Positions 23,477 through 30,264 of a DNA stretch of 33,096 nucleotides are shown piece by piece (position 1 is the stretch's first letter; every line of letters begins with the position of its first letter). This DNA is from an uncultured Oscillospiraceae bacterium (lineage in GTDB: Bacteria > Bacillota > Clostridia > Oscillospirales > Acutalibacteraceae): NCBI GenBank assembly GCA_900539855.1, contig UQDO01000025.1, positions 1 to 33,096 of the forward strand, given 5' to 3'. The notes under the pieces were generated by a model. It was given only the letters and a program-made list of their open reading frames with translations. It was not told where the DNA came from and searched no databases. A program made the position numbers and the translations under genes.

Positions 23477-24451
23477 ATGGCTAAAAATGTGACCGCTATC
23501 GGTGTGCTTACAAGCGGAGGAGACGCTCCGGGCATGAACGCGGCTGTTCGTGCCGTTGTAAGAACGGCAATAGATATGGGTATAAAGTGTTACGGTATAA
23601 GACGCGGATATAACGGACTTATCGAGGGCGATATCGTTGAGATGACCCTTCGCGATGTCAGCGACATAATCCACCGCGGCGGTACCGTGCTCTATACCGC
23701 AAGAAGCCCTATGTTCAAGACCGAGGAGGGCATGAAGCTTGCTATCGACAACTGCAAGAAATTCGGTATATCCGGAATAGTTGTCATAGGCGGCGACGGC
23801 TCCTACCGCGGAGCAAGGGATCTTTCCATGAGAGGCATACCCTGCGTGGGACTTCCCGGAACGATAGATAACGATATTTCTTCGACCGACTATACCATAG
23901 GCTTTGATACTGCTATGAACACCGCCATGGAAATGGTCGATAAGCTGAGAGACACAACCCAGTCGCACGAGCGCTGCAGCGTCGTTGAGGTCATGGGACG
24001 CAGAGCCGGCTGGATAGCTCTTGAGTCGGGTATCGCCGTCGGCGCTACCGCGATACTTGTACCCGAGGTTCCGTTCAATCTTGACCGCGATGTTATAGCC
24101 AAGATACAGAAAACACAGCAGTCGGGCAAGAAGCACTTCATTATAATCGTTGCCGAGGGTGTCGGCGAGGTGCAGAAGCTGGCAGACGAGATTGAGGAAA
24201 AGACCGGCATAGAGTCGAGAGCAACCGTTCTCGGCCATGTTCAAAGAGGCGGAAGCCCGACAGTCCGCGACCGTGAAATGGCGAGCTGCATGGGTTACTA
24301 TGCGGTCGAACTGCTCAGCCGCGGTATCGGTAACCGCGTTGTGTCGTACCGCAACGGCAAAATACTTGATTACGATATATATGAGGCGCTCAACATGGTA
24401 AAGCCCTTTGATGTTGATAAATTCAAGATTGCAAACGTTATTTCTATCTGA
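23477..24451 (+). CDS. pfkA: ATP-dependent 6-phosphofructokinase
   Basis: Cytoplasmic enzyme of 324 aa catalysing fructose 6-phosphate plus ATP to fructose 1,6-bisphosphate, the committed step of glycolysis. Motifs are SGGDAPGMNAAVRAVVR, GGDGSYRGA, PGTIDNDI with the catalytic Asp, TIGFDTA, MGRRAGW and HVQRGGSPT. Glycine in GGDGS and before TID (positions 104 and 124 in E. coli numbering) indicates ATP rather than pyrophosphate as donor. ATG 23477 has GGAG 8 nt upstream. The gene has its own promoter and terminator, though pfkA downstream of dnaE is common in Clostridia. Confidence 0.97.
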   Translation: MAKNVTAIGVLTSGGDAPGMNAAVRAVVRTAIDMGIKCYGIRRGYNGLIEGDIVEMTLRDVSDIIHRGGTVLYTARSPMFKTEEGMKLAIDNCKKFGISGIVVIGGDGSYRGARDLSMRGIPCVGLPGTIDNDISSTDYTIGFDTAMNTAMEMVDKLRDTTQSHERCSVVEVMGRRAGWIALESGIAVGATAILVPEVPFNLDRDVIAKIQKTQQSGKKHFIIIVAEGVGEVQKLADEIEEKTGIESRATVLGHVQRGGSPTVRDREMASCMGYYAVELLSRGIGNRVVSYRNGKILDYDIYEALNMVKPFDVDKFKIANVISI

Positions 24452-24458
24452 TTATCTG

Positions 24459-24493
24459 CCGGTCGGAAACGCCATATTTCCGACCGGTGTTTT
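24459..24493 (+). terminator. Terminator of pfkA
   Basis: A perfect 11-bp stem (24459-24469 with 24477-24487) and 7-nt loop are followed by TGTTTTA, 8 nt past the pfkA stop. Confidence 0.8.
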
Positions 24494-24592
24494 ATGTAAA
24501 TTGAAATTCTGTTGAAAACGTCCCGTATGAACAAATTATTAACGACACATTTTGTTTAAACTCACAAACTTGAAATACGGTGCCGAAAAATG

Positions 24593-24621
24593 TTGACAAT
24601 AGGGGGATCATGTGCTAACAT
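24593..24621 (+). promoter_or_regulatory. Promoter of the riboswitch-nucleoside transporter operon
   Basis: Consensus TTGACA (24593-24598) lies 17 bp before TAACAT (24616-24621), which is preceded by an extended -10 TG. Transcription should begin near 24628, about 14 nt before the riboswitch aptamer. Together with the riboswitch and leader this accounts for the 488-bp gap between pfkA and the next gene. Confidence 0.72.
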
Positions 24622-24641
24622 TAAATCATCAATTAAAGATG

Positions 24642-24807
24642 TTGCCAATATATTTTCGGTTTTTCCCGGGTGGTCCGGACGGTCCGACTGTTTCTACCAT
24701 GACACCGCAGGTCATGACTATTGGTTTAGCGCCGTGACGGTTTTTGAAGTCCTTTTTGCGGCGGTATTGGCAAGCAGACTTTATTTTAAGTCTGTTTTTT
24801 CTTTTTT
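24642..24807 (+). ncRNA. Purine (guanine-type) riboswitch with intrinsic terminator
   Basis: P1 pairs CCAATA (24645-24650) with TATTGG (24719-24724). J2/3 holds the invariant GTTTCTACC (24690-24698). P3 is ATGAC/GTCAT with loop ACCGCAG. J3/1 is GAC, with C24718 at the ligand-selecting position 74, so guanine rather than adenine is expected. Position 51 is T, arguing against 2'-deoxyguanosine. P2 is unusual: TCGG/CCGA, an internal loop, then a second helix capped by GTGGT whose GG could kiss the CC of L3. A terminator follows: 7-bp stem (24775-24781/24788-24794) and T6CT6. It sits ahead of a purine nucleoside importer, which fits. Confidence 0.85.
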
Positions 24808-24823
24808 CTATGACGAAAGGAGG

Positions 24824-24890
24824 CTGGTTTCATATTTAGCGCAGCACATAAAGTGCGATATCGGCGCATATGAAACCGGTCTTTTATAAT
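24824..24890 (+). promoter_or_regulatory. Second structured leader element before the BMP gene
   Basis: CTGGTTTCATAT (24824-24835) pairs with ATATGAAACCGG (24868-24879) in a 12-bp stem with one G-T pair. It encloses a smaller hairpin (GCAC/GTGC, 24844-24856), and TCTTTTATAATTTT follows. It could be a second weak terminator or an mRNA-protecting structure. It matches no family I know. Confidence 0.45.
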
Positions 24891-24939
24891 TTTGATGTAA
24901 TTTTATTTACATATAATATTTTTTCTGGAGGACGAAAAA

Positions 24940-26214
24940 ATGAAAAAAATTCTGGCATTACTTCTCGCGGTATCAATGCTGTTCGCTCTTGCGGCTTGCG
25001 GCGGCAGCGGTGACTCTGCAAAAAAAGGCATGAGTGCTGATGTTATTGCACGCAACGATGTAAAAGGCTCCGTTACCATACCTGAGGATTTCAAGATCGG
25101 TATGATCTGCCTTCACGATGAGAACTCTACCTACGACAACAACTTCATCTCAGCTCTGAAATCAGCTGCCAAAGGACTCGGACTTGCCGACAGCCAGGTA
25201 GTTATCGTTACCGGCATCGGTGAAGACAGCAAGTGCTACGACACCGCAGTTGACCTTGCCAAGAACAAAGGCTGCAAGATCATTTTTGCCGACTCCTTCG
25301 GTCATGAATCATTCATGAAGCAGGCTGCTGCCGAATATCCGGACGTTCAGTTCTGCCATGCTACCGGTACTTCCGCAAAGATTGCCGGACTTGACAACTT
25401 CCACAACGCATTCGCTTCCATCTACGAGGGTCGTTATGTTGCAGGTGTTGCAGCAGGTATGAAGCTCAACGAGATGATCAAAGAAGGAAAGATCACCGAT
25501 AAAGAGGCTGTTATCGGCTATGTCGGCGCTTTCACCTATGCTGAGGTTATCTCCGGTATGACTTCGTTCTTCCTCGGCGCACGCTCGGTCTGCCCGACCG
25601 CAACTATGAAGGTCCGCTACACCGGTTCCTGGTACGATCAGGCAAAGGAGCAGGAGGCTGCTACCGCTCTTATCGAGAACGACAAGTGCGTACTTATCAG
25701 CCAGCATGCCGACTCGCTCGGCGCTCCGACCGCTTGTGAGCTCAAGGGTGTTCCGAACGTTTCCTACAACGGAAGCACCTATTCCGCAGGTGAAAATTCG
25801 TTCATCGTTTCTTCTGCTATAAACTGGGCTCCTTATTTCCAGTACATCATAGAGACTGTTGTAAGCGGCAACAAGATAGATGCCGACTGGTGCGGAACCA
25901 TTGCCACAAACTCGGTTGTTATCAGCGGTGTGAACCAGGATGTCGCAGCTGAGGGCACTATCGATCAGCTCAACAAGGTCATAGCCGAACTCAAAGCCGG
26001 CACACTTCATGTTTTCGATACCTCTAAGTTCACCAAGGACGGCGCTAAGCTCGACAGCTATCTTGCAGATGTCGACGGCGACTTCACCGGTGAGACCAAT
26101 GTTATCCATGACGGATACTTCGACGAGTCAAACGCCAAGGAATTCCGTTCGGCTCCTTACTTCGATATCATCATCGACGGTATAACCAACCTTAACACCA
26201 ACTACGGTGACTGA
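24940..26214 (+). CDS. BMP-family substrate-binding lipoprotein (nucleoside importer)
   Basis: Extracytoplasmic lipoprotein of 424 aa. The signal peptide ends in the lipobox LAAC (Cys20). The mature part is a periplasmic-binding fold of the basic membrane protein family, with GMICLHDENSTYDNNF near the start of the first lobe, IIFADSFGHESF, VGYVGAFTYAEV and SAINWAPYFQYIIE. Characterised relatives (PnrA, BmpA, Bacillus NupN) bind purine nucleosides. Strong GGAGG 8 nt before the ATG. Codon use differs from neighbours, with ATC and GCT in place of the usual ATA and GCG/GCC; this suggests very high expression, as expected of a binding protein. The upstream purine riboswitch supports a purine substrate; the exact nucleoside is inferred. 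Confidence 0.9.
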   Translation: MKKILALLLAVSMLFALAACGGSGDSAKKGMSADVIARNDVKGSVTIPEDFKIGMICLHDENSTYDNNFISALKSAAKGLGLADSQVVIVTGIGEDSKCYDTAVDLAKNKGCKIIFADSFGHESFMKQAAAEYPDVQFCHATGTSAKIAGLDNFHNAFASIYEGRYVAGVAAGMKLNEMIKEGKITDKEAVIGYVGAFTYAEVISGMTSFFLGARSVCPTATMKVRYTGSWYDQAKEQEAATALIENDKCVLISQHADSLGAPTACELKGVPNVSYNGSTYSAGENSFIVSSAINWAPYFQYIIETVVSGNKIDADWCGTIATNSVVISGVNQDVAAEGTIDQLNKVIAELKAGTLHVFDTSKFTKDGAKLDSYLADVDGDFTGETNVIHDGYFDESNAKEFRSAPYFDIIIDGITNLNTNYGD

Positions 26215-26287
26215 TAGGCTGTAAATCAATCAGATCCTGTGTCCGGCAGTACTGCCATTCCCTTGGATGCAGGGCAGGCAACGACCG

Positions 26288-26328
26288 CAAGGGGAGCTGT
26301 TATAAGCTCCCCTTGTTGTTTGATTTTT
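26288..26328 (+). terminator. Attenuator between the BMP and ATPase genes
   Basis: CAAGGGGAGCT (26288-26298) and AGCTCCCCTTG (26305-26315) form a perfect 11-bp stem around GTTATA, followed by the imperfect T-rich TTGTTTGATTTTT. Leaky termination here would yield more binding protein than transporter. Confidence 0.6.
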
Positions 26329-26347
26329 ATGCATTAGGAGGTTTACT

Positions 26348-27874
26348 GTGAACGCTCTTGAACTGAGAAACATAACCAAGACATTCGGCAGTATAGTTGC
26401 AAATAAAAATGTCAGCCTCGATGTCAAAGCACACGAAATACTGGCTATATTAGGCGAAAACGGAAGCGGCAAAACCACGCTCATGAACATGATCGCGGGC
26501 ATTTACCATCCGGATTCCGGTGAGATACTCGTCGGCGGAGAGCACGTTACGATAGCTTCTCCCAGAGACGCTTTTCAGTATAAAATAGGAATGATACACC
26601 AGCATTTCAAGCTGGTAGACGTTTTTACCGCTACCGAAAATATTGTACTCGGCATTGACGAAAAGCCGTACAGTCTTAAAAATTCCATGAAAAAGGTCGC
26701 CGAGATTTCGGAAAAATACGGTTTCGAGATAGATCCGAAGAAAAAGGTATATGAAATGTCGGTTTCGGAAAAGCAGACCGTTGAGATAGTCAAGGTGCTT
26801 TACCGCGGAGCCGATATACTGATACTTGACGAGCCCACTGCGGTCCTTACTCCGCAGGAGACCGCCAAGCTTTTTGCCGTTCTGCGTCGCATGAGGGATG
26901 ACGGAAAGGCAATAATCATAATCACCCATAAGCTGCATGAGGTCATGTCCATATCAGACCGCGTTGCGGTTTTGCGTAAGGGTGAATACATAGGTACCGT
27001 AAACACGGCTGAGACCGACGAAAACAAGTTGACCGAAATGATGGTCGGCAAGAAGGTCAGCCTTAACATACAGCGCGACGACCCCGTGAATCCTGAGGAC
27101 AGGCTGGTCATCGAACATCTGAATTATGTCAATACCGACGGCATAAAGGCGCTTGACGATGTGTCGTTTACTGCGCGCAGCGGTGAGATACTCGGTATCG
27201 CCGGTATCGCCGGAAGCGGGCAGAGAGAGCTGCTCGAGGCTATTGCCGGATTGCAGCATCTTGACAGCGGCGATATACTGTATCACGATCCTAAGACTCA
27301 GAAAACCGAGGACTTAAGAGACAAAACTCCGCTGCAGATAAGAGATCTCGGCGTCAGGCTGTCCTTCGTTCCGGAGGACAGGCTCGGAATGGGTCTTGTC
27401 GGCAACATGGATATAATCGACAACATGATGCTCAGAAGCTATGAAAAGGGCAAGTCGGTATTCATAAACCGTCAGCCGCCGAGAGCGCTTGCCGATGAGG
27501 TCATAAAAAGCCTTGAGGTCGCGACTCCGAGTGCCACGACACCGGTCAGAAAGCTTTCGGGCGGTAACGTGCAGAAGGTGCTTGTCGGTCGTGAGATAGC
27601 GGCATCGCCTACGGTTCTTATGGCTGCGTATCCGGTCAGGGGTCTCGATATAAATTCGTCCTACATGATATACAATCTGCTCAATAAGCAGAAGGAAAAC
27701 GGCGCCGCAGTTATATTTGTCGGAGAGGATCTCGATGTTCTTCTCGAGCTTTGTGACCGCATACTTGTCATCAACGCCGGAGCTGTTACCGGTATAGTCG
27801 ACGCAAGGAGCGCAACAAAGGAACAGATAGGACTTCTCATGACAAAGTCACACGGAGGTGCAGCAAATGAGTAA
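26348..27874 (+). CDS. Nucleoside ABC transporter ATP-binding protein, two NBDs
   Basis: Cytoplasmic ATPase of 508 aa with two fused nucleotide-binding domains, typical of BMP/ribose-type importers (Bacillus NupO). NBD1 has Walker A GENGSGKTT (about 36-44), the degenerate signature MSVSEKQ and Walker B ILILDEPTAVLTP. NBD2 has the degenerate P loop GIAGSGQRE, a good signature LSGGNVQK and Walker B VLMAAYPVRGLDI lacking the catalytic Glu, as is usual for the family. This implies one complete and one degenerate ATP site. The start is GTG at 26348 with AGGAGG 6 nt upstream. Its last 8 bases overlap the next gene's ATGAGTAA. Confidence 0.92.
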   Translation: MNALELRNITKTFGSIVANKNVSLDVKAHEILAILGENGSGKTTLMNMIAGIYHPDSGEILVGGEHVTIASPRDAFQYKIGMIHQHFKLVDVFTATENIVLGIDEKPYSLKNSMKKVAEISEKYGFEIDPKKKVYEMSVSEKQTVEIVKVLYRGADILILDEPTAVLTPQETAKLFAVLRRMRDDGKAIIIITHKLHEVMSISDRVAVLRKGEYIGTVNTAETDENKLTEMMVGKKVSLNIQRDDPVNPEDRLVIEHLNYVNTDGIKALDDVSFTARSGEILGIAGIAGSGQRELLEAIAGLQHLDSGDILYHDPKTQKTEDLRDKTPLQIRDLGVRLSFVPEDRLGMGLVGNMDIIDNMMLRSYEKGKSVFINRQPPRALADEVIKSLEVATPSATTPVRKLSGGNVQKVLVGREIAASPTVLMAAYPVRGLDINSSYMIYNLLNKQKENGAAVIFVGEDLDVLLELCDRILVINAGAVTGIVDARSATKEQIGLLMTKSHGGAANE

Positions 27875-28979
27875 AGAGACCAGGCACGGCCGCGAGCCGC
27901 TGCTTTATGTTTCGCGCAGGGGCAATGTTTCGCTGAGCCGCAGTATATCGGTCAGAGTCGTTGCAATACTCCTGGCGCTTATTGTCTGTGCCATTGTCAC
28001 CAAGCTTATGACCGGCGATGATCCGATATCCATTTTCAAGACCATAGCTCACGGCGCATTCGGTACCGGACGCACACTTGTCACGATACACGATATCGCG
28101 ATACTGCTCTGCATTTCGCTTGCCGTAACGCCTGCGTTCAGAATGAAATTCTGGAACACCGGAGCGGAGGGACAGGTGCTGATCGGCTGCCTTTCGACTG
28201 CGGTCTGCATGCTGACCTTAGGCGGCAAGGTGCCCGACTGGCTGCTGATAATAATAATGGCGGCAAGCGCTATTGTTTCCGGAATAATATGGGGCGTTAT
28301 CCCTGCTATATTCAAGGCGCAGTGGGGAACTAACGAGACGCTTTTCACACTTATGATGAACTATGTCGCCATTCAGCTTGTCGAATACTTTTTGAAGGTC
28401 GCCGACAAGAGCGGATCAAACGTTGTAGGACCGACGCTTCTGTCACACGGCTGGTTCCCCGATCTGTTCGGCGTGAAATATCTCATCAACATAATCGCGG
28501 TTGCACTGCTTGTTGTGCTGATGTATATATATCTCAACTACAGCAAGCACGGATATGAAATATCGGTGGTCGGCGAAAGCGAAAACACCGCGCGATATAT
28601 AGGAATAAACGTTAAAAAGGTAATAATCCGCACCATGGCGCTGTCAGGAGCTATATGCGGACTTGCAGGTCTTCTTATAGTCGGCGGTTCGTCACATTCC
28701 ATTGACTCAAACCTTGTTGACGGCAGAGGATTTACCGCTATCATGGTATCGTGGCTTGCAAAGTTCAATCCGTTTACCATGATACTTACAACGCTGCTTC
28801 TTGTTTTCCTTGACCGCGGTGCCGATGAGGTTACCTCAAAGTTCGGTCTTAACGGTGATTTTTCCGCAATACTTACCGGAATAATACTTTTCTTTATAAT
28901 AGGTTGCGAATTCTTCATAAACTATCAGGTGCGTTTCAACCGAAAGAAAAACAAAGCTGCGGCAGGGGAGGTGGCATAA
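27867..28979 (+). CDS. Nucleoside ABC transporter permease 1
   Basis: Inner-membrane permease of 370 aa in the branched-chain-amino-acid/ribose-type (BPD_transp_2) family, similar in layout to NupP. About eight to ten TM segments are visible. AFRMKFWNTGAEGQVLIG is the conserved NIGxEGQ-like block, and SVVGESENTARYIGINVKKV is the cytoplasmic ATPase-contact loop. A polar N-terminal extension of about 30 residues precedes the first TM. ATG 27867 is chosen because CGGAGGTG lies within the end of the ATPase gene; the two genes overlap by 8 bp. Confidence 0.9.
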   Translation: MSKETRHGREPLLYVSRRGNVSLSRSISVRVVAILLALIVCAIVTKLMTGDDPISIFKTIAHGAFGTGRTLVTIHDIAILLCISLAVTPAFRMKFWNTGAEGQVLIGCLSTAVCMLTLGGKVPDWLLIIIMAASAIVSGIIWGVIPAIFKAQWGTNETLFTLMMNYVAIQLVEYFLKVADKSGSNVVGPTLLSHGWFPDLFGVKYLINIIAVALLVVLMYIYLNYSKHGYEISVVGESENTARYIGINVKKVIIRTMALSGAICGLAGLLIVGGSSHSIDSNLVDGRGFTAIMVSWLAKFNPFTMILTTLLLVFLDRGADEVTSKFGLNGDFSAILTGIILFFIIGCEFFINYQVRFNRKKNKAAAGEVA

Positions 28980-28982
28980 ACT

Positions 28983-29966
28983 GTGCTTACAACAATCATA
29001 GGATTTTTACAGCGTGCCATTCTCCAGGGAACTCCGCTTCTGTTCGGCGCTACGGGTGAGATAATCACCGAAAAATCGGGCAACCTCAACCTTGGTATAC
29101 CCGGTATCATGTACATCGGAGCAATATCGGGTGTTATCGGCGGATTTTTCTATCAGAGCAATGCCGGCACCGTTATACCGGCGCTCGCCATACTCATTCC
29201 GCTTGCGTGCTGCCTTTTAGGCTCATTGCTTGTATCTCTTCTTTACTGCTTTCTTACCGTAAACCTCAAGGCAAATCAGAATGTTACCGGTCTTGCCATT
29301 ACCACCTTCGGTGTCGGCTTCGGCAACTTCTTCGGCGGCTCGCTTATAAAGATAGTAAAGAGCGACGTGCCTTATCTGGCTCTTGTTAAAATAGCCAAGG
29401 CGTATAAAACCACGCTGCCGTTTGCAAAGGACATGGGACAGGTCGGTCAGCTTTTCTTCTCATACGGATTTTTGGTCTACCTTGCCGTGATACTTGCCGT
29501 TGGTGCAGGAATATTTTTAAAGCGCACCAAAACAGGACTGAGGCTCCGCTCCGTCGGCGAAAATCCGGGCACTGCTGATGCCGTCGGCATAAATGTAACA
29601 CGTTATAAGTACTTTGCCACCTGCATAGGCGGCATGATAGCCGGTCTCGGCGGTCTGTACTATATAATGGACTACAGCAACGGTATATGGTCGAACAACG
29701 GTTTTGGAGACCGCGGCTGGCTCGCCATTGCGATAGTTATTTTCGCAACATGGAAACCGACACTTGCGATATTAGGCTCATACCTTTTCGGTGCACTTTA
29801 CATACTTTTCAACTACATCAACGTACCGATGCAGGTGTTGCCGCTTATCCAGATGCTGCCTTATGTTGTGACGATACTTGTACTTATAATTATCAGCATG
29901 AGGAAAAAGCGTGAGAATCAGCCTCCGGCACATCTCGGACTGTCTTATTTCCGCGAGGACAGATAA
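28983..29966 (+). CDS. Nucleoside ABC transporter permease 2
   Basis: Second permease of 327 aa, NupQ-like. Early conserved blocks are GTPLLFGATGEIITEKSGNL and NLGIPGIMYIGA. The ATPase-contact loop is RSVGENPGTADAVGINVTRY, followed by the TM segment containing GGMIAGLGGLYYI. It has fewer N-terminal residues than permease 1, and the two should form the heterodimeric channel. The start is GTG at 28983, 3 nt after the previous stop, with GGGGAGG about 10 nt upstream. No clear terminator follows before the SCIFF promoter at 29980, so read-through into the SCIFF operon is possible. Confidence 0.9.
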   Translation: MLTTIIGFLQRAILQGTPLLFGATGEIITEKSGNLNLGIPGIMYIGAISGVIGGFFYQSNAGTVIPALAILIPLACCLLGSLLVSLLYCFLTVNLKANQNVTGLAITTFGVGFGNFFGGSLIKIVKSDVPYLALVKIAKAYKTTLPFAKDMGQVGQLFFSYGFLVYLAVILAVGAGIFLKRTKTGLRLRSVGENPGTADAVGINVTRYKYFATCIGGMIAGLGGLYYIMDYSNGIWSNNGFGDRGWLAIAIVIFATWKPTLAILGSYLFGALYILFNYINVPMQVLPLIQMLPYVVTILVLIIISMRKKRENQPPAHLGLSYFREDR

Positions 29967-29979
29967 AGTAACATAGTGC

Positions 29980-30008
29980 TTGACATATCACAATTGCTGT
30001 GATAAAAT
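29980..30008 (+). promoter_or_regulatory. SCIFF operon promoter with embedded inverted repeat
   Basis: Consensus TTGACA (29980-29985) and TAAAAT (30003-30008) are 17 bp apart. The spacer is almost filled by a perfect inverted repeat, TATCACA (29986-29992) and TGTGATA (29998-30004), 5 bp apart, which also runs into the -10. A dimeric repressor bound there would block polymerase. The regulator is not in the window. Confidence 0.72.
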
Positions 30009-30051
30009 CTAATAGTATTTAAAGTAATTCACTTGAAACGGAGATATTATC

Positions 30052-30198
30052 ATGAATAGAATCAAAACTATCGAGACAAGAGACATCAAAGCAAGCGTAA
30101 AGAACGGCGGCTGCGGCGAGTGCCAGACATCCTGTCAGTCAGCCTGCAAGACCTCTTGCGGTGTTGCAAATCAGCAGTGCGAGAATTGCAATAAGTAA
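30052..30198 (+). CDS. scfA: SCIFF ranthipeptide precursor, seven-cysteine variant
   Basis: Ribosomal precursor peptide of 48 aa. The leader runs to about residue 18 (MNRIKTIETRDIKASVKN), and the core contains CGECQTSCQSACKTSC, the hallmark of SCIFF (six cysteines in forty-five). Cysteines are at 21, 24, 28, 32, 36, 43 and 46; the last, in CENCNK, is beyond the usual six. Residue 37 after TSC is Gly; in the characterised Clostridium thermocellum peptide CteA, as I recall, Thr37 accepts the thioether from Cys32. GGAG lies 8 nt before the ATG. The next gene encodes the radical SAM maturase. SCIFF peptides occur across Clostridia; their biological role is poorly understood, with quorum-sensing-like effects reported. 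Confidence 0.95.
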   Translation: MNRIKTIETRDIKASVKNGGCGECQTSCQSACKTSCGVANQQCENCNK

Positions 30199-30210
30199 TT
30201 ATTAAACTGC

Positions 30211-30245
30211 AAAATGCCGCCCGACAGATAAGGGCGGCATTTTTA
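30211..30245 (+). terminator. Attenuator between scfA and scfB
   Basis: A perfect 12-bp stem (AAAATGCCGCCC, 30211-30222, with GGGCGGCATTTT, 30232-30243) is closed by a 9-nt loop and runs into T residues. It would end most transcripts after the precursor gene and let some read through, giving peptide in excess over maturase. Confidence 0.8.
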
Positions 30246-30264
30246 GCATACAGGGGAGAAAACA

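Noticed and set aside
24590..24889. Open reading frame of 99 codons ahead of the BMP gene
   Set aside because: It spans the promoter, riboswitch aptamer and terminator, has no ribosome binding site and resembles no protein. The RNA reading explains the region better.
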